A DNA stretch of 5,012 bases from JAHFUI01 sp041485905 (GCA_041485905.1 JBGPKK010000274.1:1-5012), one strand, 5' to 3'; shown: positions 1 through 4,954, counted from the stretch's first letter. Program-made: numbers and translations. The notes: generated from the sequence alone by a model not told the origin.

Positions 1-330
1 CGGCTTGGGGTGTCCGCACCCGTTACGGTGCTCACGGCGGCGGCCTTCTCGACCGTGGTCGAAGAGAACAGGCTAGGCGAGGTAGCCAAGGATCCAGCAC
101 GGTTCCTTGTGGCGTTCTGCAACGATGCGGGCCGCCTGAAGCAGCTGGAGCGGCTAACGCGGCAACCCTGGAGTCCCGAAGCGCTTGCGGTGGGTAGCGT
201 GGCGGCGTATCTGTGGTGCTCCTCGGGCATTCTCGAGAGTCGGCTCGCTGAAGCAGTCGGCCGTGTACTTGGCGAGTCCACGACCACTCGTAACTGGACG
301 ACGGTAACGAAGATCCATGCGGTTCTCTAA
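1..330 (+). CDS. DUF1697 family protein, C-terminal part (start lies before the window)
   Basis: The frame is open from base 1 and ends at TAA 328-330. A GTG at base 10 could serve as a start, but the protein reads naturally through the left edge. The end of the protein, with the ARFLVAF-like strand, the AVG...AYLW segment and the closing RNWTTVTKIHAVL stretch, matches the C-terminal half of DUF1697 proteins as I know them, where the last motif is typically RNWNTVTKL. Full-length members are about 170-185 residues, so roughly the first 70 are missing here. The family is widespread and its biochemical role is unknown to me. The next gene lies over 100 bp downstream with no sign of coupling. 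Family assignment is fairly secure; function is not. Confidence 0.8.
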   Translation, partial: RLGVSAPVTVLTAAAFSTVVEENRLGEVAKDPARFLVAFCNDAGRLKQLERLTRQPWSPEALAVGSVAAYLWCSSGILESRLAEAVGRVLGESTTTRNWTTVTKIHAVL

Positions 331-385
331 GAATTCCTTGACGACAGCCGACAGCGCGCTGCGCCGGCTAAGGGGATGGAGCTGA

Positions 386-412
386 CGAAGCCTGGTGAAC
401 TTCGGAGCTTCG
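386..412. other. Possible stem-loop in the gap between the DUF1697 and LysE-type genes
   Basis: CGAAGC (386-391) can pair with GCTTCG (407-412) across a 15-base loop. It sits in the 122-bp gap after the DUF1697 stop. There is no T-run on either side, so an intrinsic terminator is not supported. The rest of the gap (331-452) shows no gene and no convincing promoter. Confidence 0.25.
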
Positions 413-452
413 CAGGTTATCCCCAGTGTTGGGCTACGATGACTATCGAGAA

Positions 453-1127
453 ATGATAACGCTGCTCATCACCGCTTTTGTTCTCGGTCTGGTGTTCAAC
501 GCGACGCCAGGCCCGGTATTTGCCGAGACGGTGCGCCAAGGCATCCGCGGCGGCTTCCGTTCTGCATTGTCCGTGCAGATCGGCTCTCTTGTGGGCGACG
601 CACTCTGGGCGGTCGTGGGCCTGGTTGGCGTGGGCCTGCTATTGCAGTTGGAATCGCTCCGCACCCCCATCAGCATCGCCGGTGTCATCTATTTGTTGTG
701 GCTCGCATGGAGCGCCTGGCGTGCCAGCCGGGGCGAGTTCGCTGTGAGCCTGGCGCCTGAGGACGTCGATCATCACCAGGCTTGGCGCTCGGGTGTTTTA
801 CTGTCATTGACGAATCCGCAGAACGTCGCGTATTGGGCTGCGCTGGGAAGCGCCCTCGGTGCGATCGGCGTAAAGCAACCGACGGTCCTCGACAACATGG
901 TCTTCTTCGTCGGATTCATGATGTCGTCGACTCTATGGGCATTCCTCGTGGCGGCGTTGGTAGACCGCGTGTTTCGTCGAGTGGGTGCTCGATGGGCACG
1001 ACTGACCTATCGGGCCTGCGCGATCGCGTTCCTGGCGTTGGCCTTGTCTATGTTGCGGGAACTCCGGGTGTCACGCCAACCATCGCGGGTCATTCAGGCG
1101 CCGAGAGTCATCATGGGCGAGCCCTGA
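453..1127 (+). CDS. LysE/RhtB family amino-acid exporter
   Basis: This is a polytopic inner-membrane protein of the LysE/RhtB translocator family, whose characterised members export amino acids or similar small metabolites by secondary transport. The N-terminus has a hydrophobic helix followed by the signature TPGPVFAETVRQGIRGGFR and a glycine-rich second helix (SVQIGSLVGD). Further hydrophobic helices follow around VVGLVGVGLLL, ISIAGVIYLLWLAW, the LTNPQN motif typical of the family, VFFVGFMMSSTLWAFLVAAL and AIAFLALALSML. I chose ATG 453 because it puts the first helix at the usual distance. GTG 426 is in frame, would add nine polar residues, and has AGG about 9 bases upstream, so it remains possible. 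The last 20 or so residues (after LRELR) are a polar tail next to a decayed insertion sequence and may be a scar-altered end. Substrate unknown. Confidence 0.88.
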   Translation: MITLLITAFVLGLVFNATPGPVFAETVRQGIRGGFRSALSVQIGSLVGDALWAVVGLVGVGLLLQLESLRTPISIAGVIYLLWLAWSAWRASRGEFAVSLAPEDVDHHQAWRSGVLLSLTNPQNVAYWAALGSALGAIGVKQPTVLDNMVFFVGFMMSSTLWAFLVAALVDRVFRRVGARWARLTYRACAIAFLALALSMLRELRVSRQPSRVIQAPRVIMGEP

Positions 1128-1138
1128 CAGCAATATAT

Positions 1139-1284
1139 GATCGTCTCGAGAAACGCCGCCGGGGTCGACGGCACGTTGCCATAGACCAGCACCTGGCCGG
1201 CCCTGTCGAGGATGCACACGTACATGGTCCTGACGTGGAGATCGATTCCGCAATAGTGACGTGCTGACAGTTGTAAAATCGCAT
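1139..1284 (-). pseudogene. IS110-type transposase remnant, frameshifted and truncated
   Basis: Read on the - strand from ATG 1284, the sequence gives MRFYNCQH, then shifts frame at about 1259-1260 into HYCGIDLHVRTMYVCILD, continuing to GNVPSTPAAFLETI at about 1139. This is the beginning of an IS110-family (DEDD) transposase, including the first catalytic Asp in GIDLH. I recall relatives beginning MRFYTRQHRHYCGIDLH, so loss of one base in a CAC-CGT-CAC context explains the shift. A ribosome site GGAGAAGG precedes the ATG by a few bases. After FLETI the family similarity stops and the remaining roughly 270 residues, including the Tnp20-like C-terminal half, are absent. It cannot be an active transposase. 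The assignment rests on pattern recognition without a database search. Confidence 0.8.
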
Positions 1285-1480
1285 CGGTCCTTCTCCTGCG
1301 CGGTTGCGCATTTGCCCTGCGCCAGCCTGCCGGCAATCAGTCGATGCAGGGGGAGGCCTGAATGAGAATCAAGCGGCTGCACGCGTCGGCCGCGTAGTCG
1401 AAGAACAATCAGCGGCCACGGGTGAGCCGCGATCGTCAGGCGCACACGGGACCGTCGTCTTCTCCATGGGTAACAGTGAT
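1285..1480 (-). mobile_element. Probable 5' non-coding end of the IS110 remnant (would hold its bridge RNA region)
   Basis: IS110-group elements carry a non-coding end upstream of the transposase that produces the bridge RNA guiding integration. The 196 bp upstream of the remnant's ATG holds no gene and runs up to the DinB-type gene. It shows GC-rich hairpins, for example GCGCA (1306-1310) with TGCGC (1318-1322) and GCGGC (1412-1416) with GCCGC (1426-1430). The left boundary is a guess, because no terminal repeat or target duplication is recognisable. Confidence 0.3.
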
Positions 1481-1518
1481 TCGTTTTGCGGGTTCAGACG
1501 ACTGAATGAGGAGGGCAT

Positions 1519-2001
1519 ATGAACCGACGGGCGCAGGTACTCGCAGATCGACTTCAGCAGGGCGCGGAGGTCCTTGCTGTTTTCGTTGAAGGCCTCTCCG
1601 ATGCTGAGTGGCGCATGAAAGTGCCGAAGGACGGGCGCATGGTGGGGGTGATCGTTCATCATGTTGCGAGCGTCTATCCTCTTGAGATCCAGTTGGCTCA
1701 AAGTGTCGCTGCCGGAAAGCCAGTCGTTGGCGTCACTTGGGACGCGGTGGCCGAAATGAATGCGAAGCACGCTCAAGAGCACGCCGGAGTGGGGAAACCG
1801 GAGGCGTTGGAACTGTTGCGCCGAAACAGCCGGGTAGCAGCAGACGCGGTCCGCACGTTTTCGGACGAGCAACTGGACCGCGCCGCCCCAGTATCGCTCA
1901 ACAGCGACGCGCCGCTGACGGCCCAGTTTCTCATCGAAGATCACGCCCTGCGGCACAGCTTCCACCACCTGGCACGGATACGGACGACAGTTGGACGCTA
2001 G
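1519..2001 (+). CDS. DinB-fold (DinB_2-like) putative metal-dependent protein
   Basis: This 160-residue protein looks like a DinB/YfiT-type four-helix bundle, a superfamily that includes metal-dependent hydrolases and thiol transferases (bacillithiol or mycothiol S-transferases). Seen directly: an N-terminal helix with a SDAEWR motif (27-32), the HHVA motif at 47-50, and a C-terminal helix DHALRHSFHHLARIR with His at 142, 146, 149 and 150. One His from the first motif and two spaced by four in the last helix are the usual metal ligands of the fold. Start ATG 1519 is preceded by AGGAGG at 1509-1514, spacing four. The gene follows the IS110 debris, so its promoter may lie in that leader. Length and ligand positions fit an intact protein; the actual reaction is unknown. 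Confidence 0.78.
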   Translation: MNRRAQVLADRLQQGAEVLAVFVEGLSDAEWRMKVPKDGRMVGVIVHHVASVYPLEIQLAQSVAAGKPVVGVTWDAVAEMNAKHAQEHAGVGKPEALELLRRNSRVAADAVRTFSDEQLDRAAPVSLNSDAPLTAQFLIEDHALRHSFHHLARIRTTVGR

Positions 2002-2017
2002 AGATGGTGCCTGACAT

Positions 2018-2066
2018 GGACTGGACCCGGCGGCGCCGTGAATTGAAATGCGCCGCGAGTCAGTCC
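2018..2066. other. Two-part GC-rich hairpin between the DinB and GrpB genes
   Basis: GCGGCGC (2030-2036) pairs perfectly with GCGCCGC (2050-2056) over a 13-base loop. Outside it, GGACTG (2018-2023) pairs with CAGTCC (2061-2066), separated by a 6/4 internal loop. There is no T-run after it, so it is not a typical intrinsic terminator. It may separate the two transcripts or protect RNA ends. Confidence 0.4.
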
Positions 2067-2097
2067 GGTCGTTGGGCAGACGACGAGACGGACGGGA

Positions 2098-2670
2098 ATG
2101 CCGGTGCAAAGAACCAAGCTTGAAGTCGTGCCCTACGATCCTGGTTGGCCTGCGGCGTTCGAAGCAGAGGCTGTCCGGCTTCGCACTGCGCTTGGAGCGC
2201 TGGCCTTGCGCATTGACCATAATGGCTCGACTGCGATTCCCGGGCTGGGCGCCAAACCGATCATCGACATCCAGGTGTCAGTCGCCGCCCTTCAGCCAAT
2301 TGCGGCGTACGGCGAACAGCTGCGGGCCATCGGATACGTGCACGTTTCTCATCCCGACGACTCGTTCTGTCCATTCTTCCATCGGCCGCCCCAGTGGCCT
2401 CACAGTCACCACGTGCACGTCGTTGAAGCAGGCGGCGCTGAAGAACGGCGAACACTGGCCTTTCGCGATTATCTCCGCGACCATACCGCCGCGGCTCGCG
2501 AATACGAACACCTCAAACAAGACTTGGCCATGCAACTCGCAACGACCACCGGCGAATCGCGTGAAGCGTATTCCCGTGCAAAGACAGACTTCATCGAGTG
2601 GGTTGTTGCATTGGCTTTACGCAGCGGCTATCCCCGAGATGTTTTTCAGACCGGCGAGCTGCACATATGA
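2098..2670 (+). CDS. GrpB (UPF0157) family, nucleotidyltransferase-fold protein
   Basis: The 190-residue product carries the full GrpB/UPF0157 signature: an N-terminal VVPYDPGWPAAFEAE segment (10-24), IDHNGSTAIPGLGAKPIIDI (39-58), and a conserved middle with HVHVVEAGG before a C-terminal helical part ending in a KTDFIEWVV helix. GS at 43-44 followed by D57 and Q59 resembles the GS...DxD arrangement of the nucleotidyltransferase superfamily, with the second Asp replaced by Gln. The family is often annotated as GrpB, or as dephospho-CoA kinase domain when fused to CoaE. No reaction is established that I can name with confidence. ATG 2098 is preceded only by a weak GGGA, at two bases, so translation initiation may be inefficient. 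Length is normal for the family and the gene looks intact. It sits 96 bp after the DinB-type gene, with a hairpin between. Confidence 0.88.
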   Translation: MPVQRTKLEVVPYDPGWPAAFEAEAVRLRTALGALALRIDHNGSTAIPGLGAKPIIDIQVSVAALQPIAAYGEQLRAIGYVHVSHPDDSFCPFFHRPPQWPHSHHVHVVEAGGAEERRTLAFRDYLRDHTAAAREYEHLKQDLAMQLATTTGESREAYSRAKTDFIEWVVALALRSGYPRDVFQTGELHI

Positions 2671-2693
2671 CCCTCCCTTACTGAACACCGGCG

Positions 2694-2716
2694 ATGTGAT
2701 TACAATGTAGTCACAT
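2694..2716. promoter_or_regulatory. Palindromic operator over the -10 box and start codon of mazE
   Basis: Bases 2694-2704 (ATGTGATTACA) and 2706-2716 (TGTAGTCACAT) form a 23-bp inverted repeat around A2705, with ten of eleven pairs matching and one T/G mismatch. TACAAT at 2701-2706 inside it is a good -10 box (five of six). With a 17-base spacer the -35 position is TTACTG (2678-2683), which is poor. Transcription would start near 2713-2715, at or next to the ATG of mazE. AbrB-fold antitoxins usually repress their own promoters through palindromes of this kind, so self-repression by MazE-MazF is inferred. Confidence 0.7.
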
Positions 2717-2972
2717 GATCACTAAGACCCGAATCGTTCAGATCGGCAACTCGAAGGGCATCCGTGTTCCCAAGGTGCTGCTCGAACATGCGCAACTGCC
2801 GGACGAAGTCGAGCTCCAGGCCGAACGTGGTCGGCTGATCGTCCGGGCGGCCCGTGGCCCGCGGGCGGGATGGGCCGACGCAGCAAGAGCGATGCGCGCG
2901 CGGGGCGACGATCAACTTCTTGATGCCACGACCTCCAGCCAGTTCGACGAGAAGGAGTGGCGGTGGCGGTAG
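2715..2972 (+). CDS. mazE: MazE-like antitoxin (AbrB/SpoVT fold)
   Basis: This 85-residue protein is the antitoxin of the pair. Residues 1-45 are a swapped-hairpin AbrB DNA-binding domain: TRIVQIGNSKGIRVPKVLLE is the family signature, followed by an acidic strand (PDEVELQAERGRLIVRA). The C-terminal part (about 47-85) is the extension that wraps the toxin and ends in FDEKEWRWR, close to the FDEEEWEW endings of MazE relatives. ATG 2715 has no Shine-Dalgarno sequence, because the operator palindrome occupies that space, so the message is probably leaderless or nearly so. The coding region overlaps mazF. As is known for the family, MazE should neutralise MazF by direct binding and repress the operon as a complex. 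Confident on family. Confidence 0.92.
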   Translation: MITKTRIVQIGNSKGIRVPKVLLEHAQLPDEVELQAERGRLIVRAARGPRAGWADAARAMRARGDDQLLDATTSSQFDEKEWRWR

Positions 2973-3301
2973 CGCGGGCGCTCGTCACGCGCGGCGACGT
3001 GCATCTGGTCCGACTGGATCCGACGTCGGGCAGTGAAATCCGGAAGACCCGCCCCTGCCTGGTTATTTCACCGGACGAACTGAACCAGTACCTGCGCACC
3101 GTCATTGTGGCGCCGATGACCACCGGGGGGCGGGCGTATCCCTGGCGGATTGGCTGCCGCTTTCAGAACCGTTCGGGGTTCGTGGCTCTCGATCAGCTCC
3201 GAACGGTCGGCAGTGAACGTCTGGTGAAGCGCCTGGGTCGGCTATCATCCGGGACAACGACCGGCGTGTTGGAAACGTTGCAGGAGATGTTTGCGGAATA
3301 G
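2963..3301 (+). CDS. mazF: MazF/PemK-like endoribonuclease toxin
   Basis: This 112-residue protein belongs to the MazF/PemK/CcdB-like fold, whose MazF members cut single-stranded mRNA at short sequences. Seen in order: RGDVHLVRLDPTSGSEIRKTRPCLVIS, with the RP catalytic-loop pair at 30-31, then TVIVAPMTT with Thr 53-54, the WRIGCRFQNRSGFVALDQLRTV core, and the RLGRLS...LETLQEMF terminal helix. The Arg and Thr positions correspond to the catalytic pair of characterised MazF enzymes. I chose GTG 2963 because AAGGAG (2952-2957) sits five bases upstream. GTG 2957, two codons earlier, overlaps that site and is unlikely. With this start it overlaps mazE by ten bases, implying translational coupling with antitoxin first. 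All key residues are present, so the toxin looks functional. Its cleavage site cannot be predicted. Confidence 0.92.
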   Translation: MAVARALVTRGDVHLVRLDPTSGSEIRKTRPCLVISPDELNQYLRTVIVAPMTTGGRAYPWRIGCRFQNRSGFVALDQLRTVGSERLVKRLGRLSSGTTTGVLETLQEMFAE

Positions 3302-3321
3302 CTTGAGCGGCGGACGCTAAC

Positions 3322-3341
3322 CAGGCCCTGTAGACGGCCTG
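3322..3341. terminator. Possible stem-loop between convergent mazF and the Cys-rich gene
   Basis: CAGGCC (3322-3327) pairs with GGCCTG (3336-3341) over an 8-base loop in the 83-bp gap between two converging genes. A second small hairpin, GCCC/GGGC within 3372-3383, lies directly after the stop of the - strand gene. Neither has a T-run, so termination is only suggested by position. Nothing else is seen in 3302-3384. Confidence 0.25.
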
Positions 3342-3384
3342 AGTCGGGAGAGAGAGGCGCGCCTGCGGGCGGCCCACCTGGGCA

Positions 3385-3600
3385 TTAGTGTCCGTAGGAC
3401 TGGCAGAAACCGCAGTGCGTGCACTGGACCGCTGGCTCAATCAGGCACGCGCCGTCATCGTCCCCGCTGCGCAGAACCTGGAACAGACCGTGGCTCGGAT
3501 GCGCGTGGAGCGGACGCAGCGGTTGCGGCGCGGCGATCTCGCGGCCGAGGTGTCTGGCGACCGAATCGCGGACGAGGTCACGAAGCTCCTGGTCGGTCAT
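3385..3600 (-). CDS. Small BMC-associated protein: encapsulation-peptide-like helix plus Cys-rich C-terminus
   Basis: This 71-residue product matches no named family I can assign. Residues 3-18 (DQELRDLVRDSVARHL) form a clear amphipathic helix with hydrophobic residues at 6, 9, 10, 14 and 18, the pattern of encapsulation peptides that target cargo to the inside of BMC shells. A Pro/His-rich linker (about 20-38) follows, then a short strand-like segment and the tail CLIEPAVQCTHCGFCQSYGH. That tail holds Cys 52, 60, 63 and 66 and His 62 and 71. CxxCxxC plus another Cys suggests a zinc site or an Fe-S cluster. I have an unverified impression of similar short proteins in other BMC loci. ATG 3600 has only a weak GAAG upstream. 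It is the last gene of the - strand shell cluster, 104 bp after the third pentamer gene. A lumen role is inferred. Confidence 0.72.
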   Translation of the reverse strand: MTDQELRDLVRDSVARHLGREIAAPQPLRPLHAHPSHGLFQVLRSGDDDGACLIEPAVQCTHCGFCQSYGH

Positions 3601-3614
3601 CTATTACTTCGCGT

Positions 3615-3685
3615 GGGGCCCCACCGCCACGCGCCCACACGGCTTCGCTGGTCCTCGGCCTCGAGCGTAGACTCTCGGCCTCGGG
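3615..3685. repeat. Copy A of a GC-rich intergenic repeat
   Basis: This copy starts with GGGGCCCCACC (3615-3625) and ends with a 33-bp block (3653-3685) identical to 4913-4945. Between them the sequence has diverged apart from CGCTGG. The spacing from the first block to the second is 38 bases, against 37 in copy B, so this is a whole but decayed copy. The 33-bp block holds the 10-mer CTCGGCCTCG twice, 20 bases apart. The copy ends 14 bp upstream of the Cys-rich gene's start. Its left edge also forms a hairpin, CGCGTGG (3610-3616) with CCACGCG (3627-3633). Confidence 0.85.
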
Positions 3686-3704
3686 AGAAGGCTGAGGGCT
3701 GCCA

Positions 3705-3977
3705 TCATTCGGTTACGTCGATGGTATCGATGATCCCGATGATGGCGGCGTCGACCGGGGCGGCCTTCTTGCCGAGGGCCTCACCGGCGGCGCGACCTTC
3801 GAGGACGACCAGCACCTTCTCATGGACGCCAGCGCCGACACCATCCACGGCGAGCAGCGCCGATCCGCGCGGCGTATCGTCCAGGTTCAACGGCTGCACA
3901 AGCAGCAGCTTGGCCCCTTCGAACGTGCGGTGTTTCTGGGTGGAGACGACGGTCCCGATCACTCTTGCTATCTGCAT
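3705..3977 (-). CDS. BMC-P shell vertex protein (EutN/CcmL family), third of three
   Basis: This 90-residue pentameric shell protein of the EutN/CcmL/CsoS4 family is predicted to cap the vertices of the polyhedral microcompartment. It begins MQIARVIGTVVSTQKH, the conserved first strand and loop, then KLLLVQPL, the AVDGVGAGVHEKVLVV core with its invariant glycines, and closes with PVDAAIIGIIDTID. The long loop between (EGRAAGEALGKKAA) differs from its two paralogues. Its ATG shares one base with the stop of the gene before it (TAATG), so it is translationally coupled. The stop is TGA at 3707-3705, after which a repeat-bearing gap leads to the Cys-rich gene. Three distinct pentamers in one operon suggest mixed or specialised vertices. 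Confidence 0.93.
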   Translation of the reverse strand: MQIARVIGTVVSTQKHRTFEGAKLLLVQPLNLDDTPRGSALLAVDGVGAGVHEKVLVVLEGRAAGEALGKKAAPVDAAIIGIIDTIDVTE

Positions 3978-4243
3978 TACTCGACATCCCAGTGATCGAC
4001 GATCCCGACAATGCTGGCGTCGACCGGCGGCTCGATTGGGTAGAACGGAAACGTCGCTTCCCTGCCTCGGACGAAGAACACTTCCTCGCCGACCCCGGCG
4101 CCGACGGCATCGACGGCGACGAGCGTGCGGCCGGCATGCTCCCGCTGAGGGGTGAGCGGCTGCAGAATCAGCAGCTTGATGCCGACGAGGCTCTCGTCCT
4201 TGCGGGTCGCGACGATGTCGCCAATGACGCGGGCCAGCTGCAC
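3977..4243 (-). CDS. BMC-P shell vertex protein (EutN/CcmL family), second of three
   Basis: This 88-residue BMC-P protein opens with MQLARVIGDIVATRKDESL, followed by KLLILQPL, AVDAVGAGVGEEVFFV, and the closing PVDASIVGIVDHWDVE. The variable loop reads GREATFPFYPIEP, with an aromatic FPFYP stretch not seen in the other two copies, so it probably makes different contacts with neighbouring hexamers or cargo. The start is GTG 4243, sharing one base with the preceding TAG (TAGTG). The GTG and weak upstream GAGAT point to low, coupled translation, as expected for vertex proteins, which are needed in only 12 pentamers per shell. All core glycines are present and length is normal. Confidence 0.93.
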   Translation of the reverse strand: MQLARVIGDIVATRKDESLVGIKLLILQPLTPQREHAGRTLVAVDAVGAGVGEEVFFVRGREATFPFYPIEPPVDASIVGIVDHWDVE

Positions 4244-4512
4244 TATTCGTTCATCTCGATCTCGTCGACGATGCCGACGATCGCGGCGTCCACGGGGCAG
4301 TCTTTCAGTCCCGAGGCCATGCGGGCGGAGCTGCCGCTGACGACCAGCACGGTCTCGCCCACGCCGGCGTCGACCGTATCGATCGCGACGAGGTAGTTGC
4401 CTTCCGGTTTACCGCGCGGATCCATCGATCGCACCACCATCAGCTTGTTGCTGACCAGTCGCGGATCCTTTCTGGTCGCCACGACGGTCCCGACGATTTT
4501 CGCGAGAAGCAT
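4243..4512 (-). CDS. BMC-P shell vertex protein (EutN/CcmL family), first of three
   Basis: This 89-residue protein has the classical family layout: MLLAKIVGTVVATRKDP at the start, NKLMVVRSMD, AIDTVDAGVGETVLVVSGSSAR in the middle and PVDAAIVGIVDEIE at the end. The SGSSAR loop is the commonest form of BMC-P, so this copy looks like the generic vertex protein. ATG 4512 fixes the start because the family begins with this residue pattern. There is no Shine-Dalgarno sequence: the bases upstream are an array of 7-bp repeats. The gene follows BMC-H after 42 bp and overlaps the next pentamer gene by one base. Family certain; its specific place in the shell is inferred. Confidence 0.94.
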   Translation of the reverse strand: MLLAKIVGTVVATRKDPRLVSNKLMVVRSMDPRGKPEGNYLVAIDTVDAGVGETVLVVSGSSARMASGLKDCPVDAAIVGIVDEIEMNE

Positions 4513-4549
4513 GTCAGTCGTCAGTCGACCGTCGACAGTCGACAGTCGG
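4513..4549 (-). repeat. Tandem 7-bp repeat array between BMC-H and the first BMC-P gene
   Basis: Read on the - strand, the array is CCGAC, TGTCGAC, TGTCGAC, GGTCGAC, TGACGAC, TGAC, ending directly at the ATG of the pentamer gene. It can also fold on itself, since 13 of 17 positions pair around 4530. It fills nearly the whole 42-bp gap and leaves no purine-rich ribosome site. It could limit pentamer translation or act as an RNA processing or stability element between hexamer and pentamer cistrons. Replication slippage could change unit number. Confidence 0.8.
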
Positions 4550-4554
4550 CATTT

Positions 4555-4848
4555 CTATGCTTTGGCCGCCGTGGCTTTACCGATCGGCAGGGCGTCCTCG
4601 AGGTTCGCGTGCGGACGCGGGATCACGTGGACCGACACGAGCTCGCCGACCCGGCGCGCCGCCGCGGCGCCCGCATCGGTCGCGGCCTTCACGGCGGCGA
4701 CATCGCCGCGAACGATAGCCGTCACGTACCCTGCGCCGATTTTTTCCCAGCCGACCAAGGTCACCTTCGCCGCCTTGACCATGGCATCGGCGGCCTCGAT
4801 CATGGCGACCAAGCCCTTGGTTTCGATCATCCCGAGCGCCTCGCCCAT
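4555..4848 (-). CDS. BMC-H shell hexamer protein (PduA/EutM/CsoS1-like)
   Basis: This single-domain 97-residue protein of the BMC family (Pfam BMC) forms the flat hexagonal tiles that make up most of the shell. Seen in order: EALGMIETKGLVAMIEAADAMVKAA with the edge lysine K25, VTLVGWEKIGAGYVTAIVRGDV with pore loop G38-A39-G40, AVKAATDAGAAAARRVGELVSVHVIPRPH with R78 in the PRPH motif used in hexamer-hexamer contacts, and a short Ala/Lys tail. The small GAG pore suggests passage of small polar metabolites, by analogy with characterised hexamers. ATG 4848 has a strong AAGGAG at 4861-4856, spacing seven, unlike the pentamer genes downstream. This fits the large excess of hexamers needed. Upstream are two tandem repeat copies and no visible gene. 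Confidence 0.96.
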   Translation of the reverse strand: MGEALGMIETKGLVAMIEAADAMVKAAKVTLVGWEKIGAGYVTAIVRGDVAAVKAATDAGAAAARRVGELVSVHVIPRPHANLEDALPIGKATAAKA

Positions 4849-4855
4849 CTTCGGA

Positions 4856-4861
4856 CTCCTT
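4856..4861 (-). promoter_or_regulatory. Strong ribosome binding site of the BMC-H gene
   Basis: AAGGAG on the - strand, seven bases before ATG 4848, fixes this start and is the best ribosome site in the shell cluster. It contrasts with the absent or weak sites before the pentamer genes. Confidence 0.8.
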
Positions 4862-4875
4862 TAGTTAGTTCTCGC

Positions 4876-4945
4876 GGGGCCCCACCCCCGCTCGCTGGCA
4901 GAACTCTCCGACCCTCGGCCTCGAGCGTAGACTCTCGGCCTCGGG
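4876..4945. repeat. Copy B of the GC-rich intergenic repeat
   Basis: This copy begins with the perfect palindrome GGGGCCCC and CACC, continues through CGCTCGCTGGCAGAAC, and ends with the 33-bp block shared exactly with copy A (4913-4945). It lies 27 bp upstream of the BMC-H start. Copy C follows at an exact 78-bp offset. Confidence 0.9.
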
Positions 4946-4954
4946 GTAAACCGC

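Noticed and set aside
1369..2220. A 283-residue open frame on the - strand
   Set aside because: It runs opposite the DinB-type gene, whose ribosome site, His motifs and length are right. Its own translation is low-complexity Arg/Ser/Pro-rich without a recognisable motif.
2048..2710. A 220-residue + strand frame overlapping the GrpB gene
   Set aside because: The GrpB signature is in the other frame. This frame is Ser/Thr/Arg-rich without conserved features.
2722..3123. A 133-residue open frame on the - strand
   Set aside because: It is antisense to mazE and mazF, both well supported, and has no motif of its own.
3610..3633. CGCGTGG/CCACGCG hairpin as a terminator after the pentamer genes
   Set aside because: It has no T-run on the - strand and is part of the repeat element just before the next gene, so termination is not supported.
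3388..4155. A 255-residue open frame on the + strand
   Set aside because: It is antisense to the Cys-rich gene and two BMC-P genes that have clear family signatures. The translation is Arg/Ser/Thr-rich, as expected of a GC-rich shadow frame.
3705..4848. Carboxysome assignment of the shell genes
   Set aside because: No RuBisCO, carbonic anhydrase or CcmM/CsoS2-like sequence is present, and BMC-H with three BMC-P genes and an encapsulation-peptide-like small protein fits a catabolic shell better.
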